From JAGQRJ01 sp041402045 (GTDB taxonomy: Bacteria; Planctomycetota; J058), in assembly GCA_041402045.1 (NCBI GenBank), contig JAWKSZ010000009.1:93314-157313 (forward strand): 64,000 nt of DNA. The letters run 5' to 3'. Made by a program: the position numbers and the translations under genes. Of the stretch, positions 31,324 through 40,900 are shown in pieces. Each line of letters begins with the position of its first letter. The stretch's first letter is position 1. The notes below the pieces were generated by a model. That model was not told the origin of the DNA. It searched no databases and saw only the letters and a program-made list of their open reading frames with translations.

Positions 31324-31367
31324 GTCCCTCCTCGGGGGTCGGGCGGCGGTGACGGCCGCGGGGCGGG

Positions 31368-32885
31368 CTACTCCTGGGCGGCCGGCCGCGGGAACACGGT
31401 CTCGAGGCGGAACAGGTCGGGTCGGCGGTCGAGCCGCGGGCGCACGCTGCCCTCGTGGATCGCCTCGCGCAGCGCCTCGAAGTCGATGTCCGTGGTCACG
31501 ATCGTCTCGGTGTTGACCGGGGCCTCGACCAGGATCCCGTCCCGGGCGAAGGGGAAGTCCGACGGCGAGAGCACCGCGGACTGCGCGTAGTTTATGTCCA
31601 TGTTCTGCGCGTCGGGGAGGTTGCCCACGGTGCCGGCCATGGCCACGTAGACCTGGTTCTCCACCGCCCGGGCCTGGGCGCAGTAGCGCACCCGCAGGTA
31701 GGCCTGGCGGTCGTCGGTGCAGAACGGGACGAAGATCACCTCGGCCCCCTGGTCCGTGAGGTAGCGCGCGGCCTCGGGGAACTCGACGTCGTAGCAGATC
31801 AAGATCCCGACCTTGGCCTTGGGGGTGTGGAACACCTGCAGCGTCGAGCCCCCGGCGATCCCCCAGTGCCGCGCCTCGTTGGGGGTCACGTGCAGCTTGG
31901 GCTGGCGGTGGACCGTGCCGTCGGGCAGGTAGAGCGAGGCCACGTTCTCGATCCGCTCGCCGTAGGCGATCGGGTGGCTCCCGCCCACGATCGAGACCTG
32001 GAACTCGCGGGCCAGCTCCTGGAACAGCTCGTCGAGCTGCTCGGTGTAGCCGGTCAACAGGCGGATCGCCTCGAGCGCGGTGTTGACCTCGAGGAAGCTC
32101 ATGAGCTGCGCGGTCAGGAGCTCGGGGAAGATCACGAAGTCCGCGCCGTAGTCCGCGGCCACGTCGACGAAGAAGCGCACCTGGCGCGCGAAGCCGTCGA
32201 AGTCGGTGAGCTTGCGCATGCGGTACTGCACGCAGGAGACGCGGATCGCCTCGGACTTGCGCGCCCGCGAGCGGAAGCCTGCGTTCGGCCACTCGCAGAG
32301 CGCGAACCGGGCCTGCGCGCGCTCGCGGTCGAAGTGCCGCAGGACCTTCTTGAACACGAACTCCTGATCGAGGAGGAAGCTCAGCACGGGGTCCTGGACG
32401 TCCCCCGCCTCGACGCGGCTGGCGTACTCCTCCGGGCTCAGCTCGCCCTGGCGCTGCTCGAAGCCGCTGAGGTGCGCGGGCGCCAGGATCCGACGCAGGT
32501 TCTGACGCGCGCACAGCGCGCGCAGCGCCAGGCAGAGCTGGGCGCCCAGACCCTGGCCCCGGAAATCCGGGTGCACGAGGAGCACGGCCAGGTAGAGGGT
32601 GTCGCCGTAGGGGTCGTGGTTGCGGAACCAGCCGGCGTCGGTGGCGCCCGCCCAGGTGTGGTCCCGGTAGGGGTCGCGGCCGCCCTGGATCTGGAGCGCC
32701 ATGGCGGCGGCCACGATCTGCCCCTCGCGCTCGATCACGAGCTGACCCTCGGGGAACACGCGCTGGTGGACGAGGAGCTGCTCCTCGTCCCAGGGGAAGT
32801 GGGGCCACCCGGTCTCGGCGAGCGCCTTGAGTTGCGCGACGTCGGCCCGAGTGGCGCCGCGCGGAGCTGCGTTGGTCGTACTCAT
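31368..32885 (-). CDS. GNAT acetyltransferase-nitrilase (carbon-nitrogen hydrolase) fusion, intact triad
   Basis: 505 aa from the ATG at 32885 (MSTTNAAPRG). GNAT domain about 10-200 (LAVLLVHPDFRGQGLGAQLC is the acetyl-CoA loop). The nitrilase domain (about 215-505) has Glu in DFVIFPELLTAQ, Lys in HRQPKLHVTPNE and Cys in KVGILICYDVEFPEAARY, a complete catalytic triad. Such fusions are predicted amidohydrolases acting on N-acyl or carbamoyl compounds with a linked acyltransferase; the physiological substrate is unsettled. It lies upstream of its Cys-to-Ser paralogue. Divergent from the ABC ATPase, with 68 bp between starts. Confidence 0.88.
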   Translation of the reverse strand: MSTTNAAPRGATRADVAQLKALAETGWPHFPWDEEQLLVHQRVFPEGQLVIEREGQIVAAAMALQIQGGRDPYRDHTWAGATDAGWFRNHDPYGDTLYLAVLLVHPDFRGQGLGAQLCLALRALCARQNLRRILAPAHLSGFEQRQGELSPEEYASRVEAGDVQDPVLSFLLDQEFVFKKVLRHFDRERAQARFALCEWPNAGFRSRARKSEAIRVSCVQYRMRKLTDFDGFARQVRFFVDVAADYGADFVIFPELLTAQLMSFLEVNTALEAIRLLTGYTEQLDELFQELAREFQVSIVGGSHPIAYGERIENVASLYLPDGTVHRQPKLHVTPNEARHWGIAGGSTLQVFHTPKAKVGILICYDVEFPEAARYLTDQGAEVIFVPFCTDDRQAYLRVRYCAQARAVENQVYVAMAGTVGNLPDAQNMDINYAQSAVLSPSDFPFARDGILVEAPVNTETIVTTDIDFEALREAIHEGSVRPRLDRRPDLFRLETVFPRPAAQE

Positions 32886-32953
32886 GGTCGTAGGGTGCCA
32901 CATCCGCGCGACCACGCACACCCGGAGGTGCCCCGCGGGCCTACACTGCGCAC

Positions 32954-33961
32954 ATGAGCGAGCCCTGCCTGAAGCTCGAGGGACTGAGCGTGCGCGTCGG
33001 CGACGCCGCGCTGCTGGACGCCGTCGACCTCGAGCTCGGCCCCGGCGGGCGCCTGGCCCTGGTCGGGCGCTCGGGCGCGGGGAAGACCACACTCCTCAGC
33101 GCGGTCGCCGGGCTCTGCCCGCTGAGCGCCGGAGCGATCGCGGTCGCGGGGCGTCCCTGCGCCGCCCAGGGCCAGCAGCGCCTGGCGCCCGCGCAGCGCG
33201 GGGTGGGCCTCGTGTTCCAGGAGCTCGCGCTGTGGGAGCACCTGACCGTCGCCGAGACCCTGGCCTTCGCCGCCCCCGGCCGCCGGCCCGAGCGCCGGGC
33301 GCGGGCCGCGGAGCTCGCGGGGCAGGTCGGGCTCGGGGCGCGGCTCGGCGCGTTCCCGGGCGAGCTCTCCGGCGGCGAGCGCCAGCGCCTGGCCCTCGCC
33401 CGCGCCCTGGCCCAGGACCCGCGCTTGCTCCTGCTCGACGAGCCCTTCGCGCACCTCGACCCCCCGCTGCGGCGCGAGCTCTCGGCGCTGGTCCTCGAGC
33501 GCGTGGCCGCGGGCGGCCTGGGGCTCGTGGTCGCCTCCCACGCGCTGGAGGACGTGGAGCGGCTCTGCGATCGGCTGTGCGTGCTCGAGGGCGGGCGGGT
33601 GGTCGAGCAGGGGGACGCCCGCGCGCGGCTGGCGGCTCCCGAGAGCGCCGCTCTGGCCCGGCTGTTCGAGCTGGGGAACGTGCTCGAGGGCGAGGTCCGC
33701 GGCGGTCGACTCGTGTGCCCCCTGGGGGCGCTCCCCTGCCCGGGACCCGACGGGCCGGCGGCGGGGTGGGTGCCCGCGGAGGGGATCGTGGCCGAGGCCG
33801 GCGGCGTGGCCGCCACGGTCGTCGGCGAGGTCACCTCCCAGGGTCAGCGCGTGCGCGAGCTGCGTACGGCGGACGGCCTGCGCCTGGTGAGCGCCCTCGA
33901 GGCCGCCCCCGGCCAGGCGGTCGAGGTCGGCTGCGCGGGGGAGCTGCGCCGGCTGGACTGA
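32954..33961 (+). CDS. ABC transporter ATP-binding protein (spermidine/iron/molybdate-type, TOBE-like tail)
   Basis: 335 aa from the ATG at 32954. All ABC motifs are present: Walker A VGRSGAGKTTLL, Q loop LVFQELALWEHLTV, signature LSGGERQRLALARALA, Walker B RLLLLDEPFAHLD, H loop VVASHALEDVERL. Residues 230-335 form a beta-rich C-terminal region like the TOBE/MOP regulatory domain of PotA/FbpC/ModC ATPases. No permease or binding protein gene flanks it, so the partner is encoded elsewhere. Substrate class is not resolved. Confidence 0.85.
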   Translation: MSEPCLKLEGLSVRVGDAALLDAVDLELGPGGRLALVGRSGAGKTTLLSAVAGLCPLSAGAIAVAGRPCAAQGQQRLAPAQRGVGLVFQELALWEHLTVAETLAFAAPGRRPERRARAAELAGQVGLGARLGAFPGELSGGERQRLALARALAQDPRLLLLDEPFAHLDPPLRRELSALVLERVAAGGLGLVVASHALEDVERLCDRLCVLEGGRVVEQGDARARLAAPESAALARLFELGNVLEGEVRGGRLVCPLGALPCPGPDGPAAGWVPAEGIVAEAGGVAATVVGEVTSQGQRVRELRTADGLRLVSALEAAPGQAVEVGCAGELRRLD

Positions 33962-34026
33962 CGCGCGTCACTGTGCGGGAGCGCGGGTCGGGACCTCCGG
34001 CTACGGTAGGCGCGAGGAGGGACCCC

Positions 34027-35415
34027 ATGGGGCACAGTGCGACACGAGCGCGTTGGGCGCTGGGCGCGACGCTCTCCGGCGCGACGCTCCTGGTCTCGGG
34101 CTGCCCGAGCGACTCCACCCCGGCGCCCAGCACGCGCCAAGAGCAGGCCTCGACCCTCGAGGCCGGGCGCGCTGCCCTCGACGCCGACGCCCCCGGAGAG
34201 GCCTTGCGCGCGGCCAACGCTGCGCTGGACACGAGCCCCGACGACCAGGAGGCCCTGCTCCTGCAGGCCCGCGCCCTCCTAGGCCTGGGGCGCAGCGACG
34301 AAGCCCTCCGCGCGATCGACGGGGCCCAGGCGCGGGGCGCGCTGAAGGTCGCGCCGCCGGAGGTGCAGCGCGCGCTCTACGAGGTCGCAGTCCGAGCCCT
34401 GTCCCGGGGCCTCGCGCGTGAGGCCGAGCGCTACGACCTCCTGGCTCGCCGAGCCGACTACCTGGAGCGCCTCGACGACCTCGAGGCCAGCCTGGCGGAC
34501 GTCGAGGCGGCCCTGCCCCTGGTCGAAGCGGACGAGGGCGCCGGCGCGGAAGACCCCGACCTCGCGAGGGCTCGCCTGCTGGAGCATCGAGGGGAGCTCC
34601 TGGCGCGGCTCGAACGCCTCGACTCGGGCGTGGAGGCCCTGCTGGCGAGCGCCTTCGCCTACACCTACGTCGAGCGCCACGAAGACGCCCTGCGGGTTAG
34701 CGCGCGCGCGGTCGAGCTCGCCCCCGAGGACCCCGCCGCGCTCGCAGCGCGCGGGGGAGCGCTCTCCGCCGCCCACCGCGACGCGGAGGCTCTGATCGCC
34801 TACGACAGCGCCTTGGAGCGCGACCCGCGCAACCGCTCCTTCCTGATCGATCGCGCGCTCGTGCGCGGCCAGCTCGGGGACCTCGACGGGCACCTGCAGG
34901 ACCTCGAGTCTGCGGCGGTGCTGCCCCTCGACACCCCAGGCGACGACTACGCCAGGGCGTTGCTCGCGCCGGGGCTGGTCCGCGCCGGGCGCTTCGCGCG
35001 CGCGACCGAGGTCTACGCCAGCCTGTGCGAGCTCCAGCCGACGTGGCAGCCGCACGCGGTGTGGTACGCGGCGTTGACGGGGGACTCCACGTTGATCGCC
35101 GGGCGCACGGACGGCCTGGACCGCGGCTTGGAGATCGCTGGGCGCTTCCTCAGCGGAGAGCCCTACGCGCCGTGCCTGCGCGAGGCGGGGGACCTCCCCG
35201 CGACTCCGGCCCCGGACGCGAACCGCGACCTGCGTGCCGCGGCCCTCGCGTCCTTCCACACGGTGTGCGGTCTGCACCACGAGATCGAGGGCGACGTTCA
35301 GGCCGCGCTCCAGAGCTACCGCGCTGCGCTGGCCGCGCGCCCTCCTCGCGGCGACGCGCAGGAGCTCGCCGAGGCGCGGGTCGCGGCCCTGGAAGCCGCC
35401 CCCTCCGGGCGCTGA
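34027..35415 (+). CDS. TPR-repeat lipoprotein
   Basis: 462 aa from the ATG at 34027, chosen for its good ribosome-binding site (GAGGAGGG) and because a lipoprotein signal follows: ATLSGATLLVSGC, lipidated Cys26. The mature protein has several TPR units (ALDADAPGEALRAANAALDT; HEDALRVSARAVELAPEDPA; DAEALIAYDSALERDPRNRS). It is a secreted, membrane-anchored scaffold with no enzyme motif. It is convergent with the HEAT/GATase-like gene. Function unknown. Confidence 0.8.
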   Translation: MGHSATRARWALGATLSGATLLVSGCPSDSTPAPSTRQEQASTLEAGRAALDADAPGEALRAANAALDTSPDDQEALLLQARALLGLGRSDEALRAIDGAQARGALKVAPPEVQRALYEVAVRALSRGLAREAERYDLLARRADYLERLDDLEASLADVEAALPLVEADEGAGAEDPDLARARLLEHRGELLARLERLDSGVEALLASAFAYTYVERHEDALRVSARAVELAPEDPAALAARGGALSAAHRDAEALIAYDSALERDPRNRSFLIDRALVRGQLGDLDGHLQDLESAAVLPLDTPGDDYARALLAPGLVRAGRFARATEVYASLCELQPTWQPHAVWYAALTGDSTLIAGRTDGLDRGLEIAGRFLSGEPYAPCLREAGDLPATPAPDANRDLRAAALASFHTVCGLHHEIEGDVQAALQSYRAALAARPPRGDAQELAEARVAALEAAPSGR

Positions 35416-35449
35416 GCGCTCCCTCGGCCCTGCGCCGCGAAGGGCGAGC

Positions 35450-36990
35450 TCAGCGCGCCTGGGCGCGGCGGGCGTAGCGGGCCTGGGCCTCGAGCACGAA
35501 GTTGAGCAGCAGGTTCTGGAGCGCGAACTCGTCGGCCTCTCGGGTCTGCTTGCCGAAGTGGCTGAGCACGTGCAGGACCATGCCGCCCCGGGGCGCGGCG
35601 TCGGCGCCAGTGCGCGGGCGCCCCCCGCCGGTGGTCGGACGGCCGGGCTCGAGCAGCACCGCCAGCGCGCGCTCGGCGGACTCCGTCGCCCCCAGGGTCT
35701 TGCTCGAGAGCAGGACCCGCACCTGGGACTCGTCGAGGATTCGGATCGCCGGGCTGAGCGCGTCGATCGTCCAGCGCCGGTCGGCGAAGGTCACGGTCCG
35801 GCCTTCGCGCTGGAACACCCCGCGCAGCAGCGGGTCGCCGGAGGCGCCCGGCGGGAGGGCGTAGTCGACCTCTTGCTCGGAGAGCATGGTCCCCGGCTGG
35901 AGCAGCGTCGGCCAGGCGGGCTGCACCAGCTCCCACATGCCGTAGTCCTCGCTGAACACCGCCCCGCCCTGCTCGACGAAGGCCTTGAGCCGGGCGACGG
36001 CGGCCTCGCTGAGCTGGTCGCCCTCGCTCATGTCGTGCTTGTCGCAGCCGCCGCAGGTCGGCCCGCGGCCGAGGTCTTCGCCGGGCTTGCAGGTCGGGCA
36101 CACGCAGTAGCCGGTGAACACGTTGCAGTTGAGCAGGACCACCGCGGTCCCTGCGAGGGCGCGCTCCATGTCGGCCATGAAGGCCTCCTTGAGCAGGACC
36201 TCGTGCTCGAGCTGCATGCGCTCCAGGAGGGCTTCGATGTGGTCGTAGTTGAGCTGCTTGCCCTTGAGCACGAGCACCCGCCCGCCGCGGCGGGTGAGGG
36301 TCTTGAGCCCCGCGCGCCGGGCGGGGTCGACGGCGTCCAGCGCGGTGCCCGTCGCCGCCGCCTCGCCGCCGATCGGGAGCGGGTCGTCGCGGTGCTGCTC
36401 CCAGAAGCTCTGGAAGTTGGCGCGCATGCCCATGTCGTCGCCGAGGAGCCCGACCAGCCCCGCGCGCAAGCGTCGACGAGGAGCGCGTCGTCCTCGTGGT
36501 CGGCCCACTGGGCGAGCAAGGTGTCCACGGCGCCGGGGGTCGCGCGCTCGGCGAGGCGATCGACGAGCACGAGCTTGAGCGCGGTCGGCGTCTTCTTGCG
36601 CTCCAGGAGCCCGCGCACGATCGGCTCGAGCTCCGGCGCTGCGTTCCCGCTCCAGGCCCCGACCAGGTCCAGCGCGGCCGGGCTCTGGCCGTTGCGCTCG
36701 AGGAAGCGCTCGAGCTGGCGTAGGGCGTCCTTGTGCTCGAGGGCGCCCAGCGCGTAGACCACCTGCCAGTAGGGCTCGGCCGGCTGCGCGCCGCGGGCGA
36801 GCAGCTCGAGCAGCCCCTTGGCCGCCTTGGCGCCGTCCTCCTCCACGACCCGGATCAGGGCGGTGTTCAGCGCGGCCTCGTCCGCTTTGGCGTGGGCCGC
36901 CGCCGCGGCCTCGAGCGCCTTGCGCAGGTCGGGGGGGTGGGCGTGCGCCAACGCGCAGCAGACGGACAGGATCAGGAACCAGCGAACCAT
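35450..36990 (-). pseudogene. exported HEAT-repeat plus GATase/DUF4159-like protein (one apparent frameshift)
   Basis: From the ATG at 36990 a signal peptide (WFLILSVCCALAHA) leads into HEAT-like repeats (VVYALGALEHKDALRQLERF, PIVRGLLERKKTPTALKLVL). Near 36465 the frame changes: LLVDACARGW continues in the other frame as RAGLVGLLGDDMGMRANFQS. After it come RVLVLKGKQLNYDHIEALLE, a small Cys cluster (CVCPTCKPGEDL, PTCGGCDKHDMSEGD) and a Rossmann-like GATase/DUF4159-type domain (FVEQGGAVFSEDYGMWELVQ, VLHVLSHFGKQTREADEF). About 513 aa when joined. A single indel explains the break, so sequencing error is likely. Function unknown. Confidence 0.7.
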
Positions 36991-37291
36991 GCGCTCCTCC
37001 GGGGGTGCGAGTTCCCTCTGCGCGCCCGATCCTACCGGACGCGAGGGGAGCCGTGGCCGGCTTCAGCGGGGCGCTCGGCCATACGTCGTTCGCCGGGCTC
37101 TCCCGCGGGGGGTCGACCTCGCGTACGCGCTTGGAGGGCACTCGCCGGCAACGGACTCGCATGGCAGCGCTTCGCTGGTCGTCGCCCACGCACGAGCGTG
37201 TCCCTCCTCCGGCAGGTGGAGGGACGTGCGCTACCGGGAGCAGCAAGCTGCTCCCCTACCCGTCCGCGTGCGCCAGGTGCCTGGCGTACGT

Positions 37292-37712
37292 CGTTCGCGA
37301 TCTCCCGGCATGAGGGTCGACCCTCGTGGAGGACGTTCGCGATCTCCCGACATGAGGGTCGACCCTCGTGGAGGACGATCGCGATCTCCCGGCATGAGGG
37401 TCGACCCTCGTGGAGGACGTTCGCGATCTCCCGGCATGAGGGTCGACCCTCGTGGAGGACGTTCGCGATCTCCCGGCATGAGGGTCGACCCTCGTGGAGG
37501 ACGTTCGCGATCTCCCGGCATGAGGGTCGACCCTCGTGGAGGACGTTCGCGATCTCCCCGGCATGAGGGTCGACCCTCGTGGAGGACGTTCGCGATCTCC
37601 CGGCATGAGGGTCGACCCTCGTGGAGGACGTTCGCGATCTCCCGGCATGAGGGTCGACCCTCGTGGAGGACGTTCGCGATCTCCCGGCATGAGGGTCGAC
37701 CCTCATGGAGGA
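37292..37712. repeat. tandem array of ten 42-bp palindrome-containing units
   Basis: Ten head-to-tail units start at 37292, 37334, 37376, 37418, 37460, 37502, 37544, 37587, 37629 and 37671. The seventh has one extra C. Each contains GAGGGTCGACCCTC, a perfect 14-bp palindrome, extended by wobble pairing to 20 bp (CATGAGGG..CCCTCGTG), separated by a constant segment CGTTCGCGATCTCCCGG. Only scattered single-base variants are present. Spacers are identical, so it is not a CRISPR array. The array ends in a truncated CGTTCGTGAACG. Confidence 0.92.
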
Positions 37713-37764
37713 CGTTCGTGAACGACTCGCGCGCAGGCTCGACCCCGCCCGGGCGAGCGAGCCT

Positions 37765-37825
37765 AGAGGAAGGCCGCGCGAACTCCCGTCCGGGCAAATT
37801 CTTACGCCGCCGACGGGGAGGCTCG
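37765..37825 (-). repeat. dispersed GC-rich double-hairpin repeat, copy D
   Basis: On the minus strand it reads GGCGGCGTAAGAATTTGCCC then GGACGGGAGTTCGCGCGGCC, close to 28421-28475 of copy C. A related inverted arm, CTGGACGGGCGAAATTTCTC, lies at 37842-37861. Confidence 0.6.
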
Positions 37826-37920
37826 CGCGTCGCCCGAACGCCTGGACGGGCGAAATTTCTCGTCACGAACGACGCCCGCCAGATCTCTTTACTACTGGAC
37901 GCGGCGTGCACCGCGGCCGC

Positions 37921-40900
37921 TCAGCCCTCGCGGAACTCCTGAGCGTCGACCTCGTGGCGCTTGATCAGGCGCTGGAAGGCCTGGCGCAGCATGCCCGACT
38001 CCCGCGCGGCGAGGGACACGTTGCCCCCGTGGCGGGTGAGCACGTCGGTCAGGTAGCGCTTGGCGAAGGCCTCCTTGGCGTCGGACCAGTGCATGCGGCT
38101 GAGGTCGTCGAAGCCGTGGACCTGCTCGCCCTCCTGCTCGAACTGGATCTCGTCGGCGCTGACCGTGTCGCCCTTGCACAGGAGCAGGGTCCGGTTGACC
38201 AGGTTCCGCAGCTCGCGCACGTTCCCGGGCCAGGCGTAGTCGAACAGCTTGCGCAGGGCGTCGGGCTCGAAGCGCTTGGGCTTCTGCCGCTGCTCCTTGG
38301 CGTAGTCCCCGGCGAACTTCTCGACCATGTGCGGAATGTCGTCCTTGCGCTCGCGCAGCGGCGGGAGCTCGAGGGCGAACACGTGCAGGCGGTAGTAGAG
38401 GTCCTGGCGGAAGCTGCCCTCGGCGACCATGGCCTTGAGGTCGCGGTGGGTGGCGGAGATCACGCGCACGTCGACCGGGATCGCCTCGTGCCCGCCGACC
38501 CGGCGCACCTCGCGCTCCTCGAGCACGCGCAGGAGCTCCTTCTGCATCTTCTCGGAGAGGTCGCCGACCTCGTCCAGGAAGATCGTGCCCCCGTTGGCCC
38601 GCTCGAAGATCCCCTGCTTGTCGCTGGTGGCGCCGGTGAAGCTGCCCTTCACGTGCCCGAACAGCTCGCTCTCGAGCAGCTCGTCCACGATCGCGGCGAA
38701 GTTCTCGGAGACGAAGGGGCCCTCCTTGCGCTCGCTGTTGTAGTGGATCGCGCGCGCGATCAGCTCCTTGCCCGAGCCGCTCTCGCCGTGAATGAACACG
38801 GGGATCGTGCTGGCCACGACCTTGTCCAGGAGCTTGAACAGGCGCTGCATGGCCGGGGCCTGCCCAATGATCTGGTCGTATTGATAGCGCCGGCCCTCGG
38901 CCCGGGTCCTCTCCTTGAGCCGCTGGCGCACCCCCTCGAGCTCGAGGGACTGGCTCTCGACCTGGCTGCGCAGGCGCTCGCGCTCGGCCTCCAGCGCCTC
39001 GGCCCGGGACTGGTTCTCGAGCAGGAGCTGGGCGTTGGTCAGCGCGATCGCGGCCTGGTCCGCCAGGCTCGCGAGCAGGCGCGCGGCCCGCGCGTCGAAC
39101 AGCCCCTCCTGGAAGCGGTGGTCCAGGTAGAGCACCCCGATCACCCCGCCGCGGCTGGCGAGGGGCACGGCGCACACGCTCTTGAGGCGCTGCTCGGCCA
39201 CGCTCAAGGCGCCCGAGAAGCGGTCGTCGGACTGGGCGTTGCCGGTGAACACCGGCTCCTTCCCCTCGAGCGCCCGGCGCGCGATCGTGTTCGAGACCTT
39301 GCGGTCGGGGCGCTCGACCTCGCCGCGCTCCATGTTGCGCGCCACGCGGAAGGCGACGCCGTCGCTCGAGCCGTCGGTGAGCAGCATGAACCCGCGCTCG
39401 GCGCCGGTGAGGTCGATCCCGGCGTCGATGATCAGGTGCAGCAGGCGGTCGAGGTCGACCTCGAGGTTCAGCGCCTTGGTGATCTCCTGCACGCGGTAGA
39501 GGTCGTAGTAGGCGTCCTTGAGCTCGTGGGCCGCGACCCCCGCCGCGCTCGAGCGCGCGACCTCCTCGGCGCTGCGCAGCAGGTGCTGCGGCGGCCCCCC
39601 GCTCCCCAGCCGGGCGCGGACCCGCTCCAGCGCGCGGCGCAGGCGGTTCTTGGGGGTGCCCGGGGCCTCGTCCACCGGGCCCAGGGCCTTGAGCGCGCGC
39701 CCGAGGGCCTGCTCGCTCAGCGCCGGCCGCCCGAAGCGGTGGTGCGCCGCCGCCAGGGCCCCCAGCGCCTGGGCCAGGTAGTGGCTCGTGCCTCCGCTCC
39801 CCCGGATCCGCTCCCCGATCTGCACGGCGCGGTCGAGGTAGTCGACGGTCGCGCGCTCGTCGGGGGGGCTGGTCCCGGGCTCGAGGGTCGAGCCCAGCCA
39901 CGTGCCGTAGGCGAGGTAGACGTTGAACGGGCCCTCGAGGTCGTAGACCCCGGCCCTGAGCTCGTCGGCGGCCTGCGCCGCCTGGCGGAACGCGTCCCGC
40001 GCCTCCTCGTGGCGGCCCTGGTGGCCCAGCGCCCGGGCGTGGGTCGCGAGCGCCAGGGGCAGGAGCCCGCGGGAGCTGGTCTGCCGCGCGAGGGTCAGCG
40101 CCTCGTCGGCCTCGTCCCGCGCGCGGCGCACGAGCTCGTGCTGCCCGCTGGCAGTGTCGGTGCCCACCGTGGCGTCGAGGTCCTCCCGGGCCAGGACCAC
40201 GTGGGGCGCGTCCTCGTAGACGTAGGCGTCGAGGATCGCGAGGTCGGTGATCGCGAAGCAGCGCCACAGCGCGGCGCGCAGGTCGATCGGGCCCTGCTCG
40301 CCCACGGCGTCGCGGGCGGCCTCGAGCTTGCGCCGGGCGACCCGCGGCCGGCCCTGGGCCAGGAACAGGCGCCCGATCTCGAGCAGCGCGCGCCCGGCGC
40401 CCTCGAGGTCCTTGAGCGCGACCCGCAGCTCGACGGTCCGCGCCAGCCAGCGCTCGGCGACCTCCTCTTCGCCCAGGAGCCGCGCCACGTGGGCGCCCTC
40501 GAGCAAGGCGTTCGCGACCGGCGCCGGCGGGCCCCCGTCGCGCAGCGCGAGCTCCTCGCGCACCGCGGCCAGGGCGCCCTTGAGGTTCTGGGCCTCGACC
40601 CGCAGCTCGCGGATCTGGCGCCAGAGGGCGGCCAGCGTGCGCTCCTCGCCCTCGGCCTTGGCCAGCTCGACGCTCTCGAGCAGGCACTCGGCGGCGCGGG
40701 CGGGCTCGCCCCGGGAGCGGTGGATCCCGGCCAGGTTGCGCAAAGCAACGCCCTGTTGGCGCAGGTCTCCGGAGTCCGCGGCGACTCGTCGCGCGCGCTC
40801 GTGCAGGTCCGCGGCCTGGTCCAGGCCCAGGCGCCGGCGCTCGACGAGCCCCATTTGGTTGAGCGCGCGGGCCAGCAGGGCGCCGGCGTCGTCGTCCTCC

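Larger units (their letters stand above)
36991..37920. other. 930-bp gene-free region rich in hairpins and tandem palindromes
   Basis: No convincing gene is present. From left to right it holds a degenerate array-like copy near 37085-37125, a GTCCCTCC/GGAGGGAC hairpin at 37200-37225, a perfect GGGAGCAGC-AA-GCTGCTCCC hairpin at 37237-37256, CGCCAGG-TG-CCTGGCG at 37271-37286, the 42-bp repeat array at 37292-37712, and dispersed repeat copy D. The open frames that cross it exist only because the repeat unit is a multiple of three. Confidence 0.75.

Noticed and set aside
37292..37712. CRISPR array call for the regular 42-bp repeats
   Set aside because: The sequence between palindromes is the same in every unit, so there are no spacers; no cas gene is in the window.
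37248..37721. Repeat-protein genes (HEGRPSWRTFAIS or STRVDPHAGRSRT repeats) on either strand
   Set aside because: The frames stay open only because the 42-bp unit is a multiple of three; the composition is unlike real proteins, there is no ribosome-binding site, and the extra C in unit seven breaks the frames.
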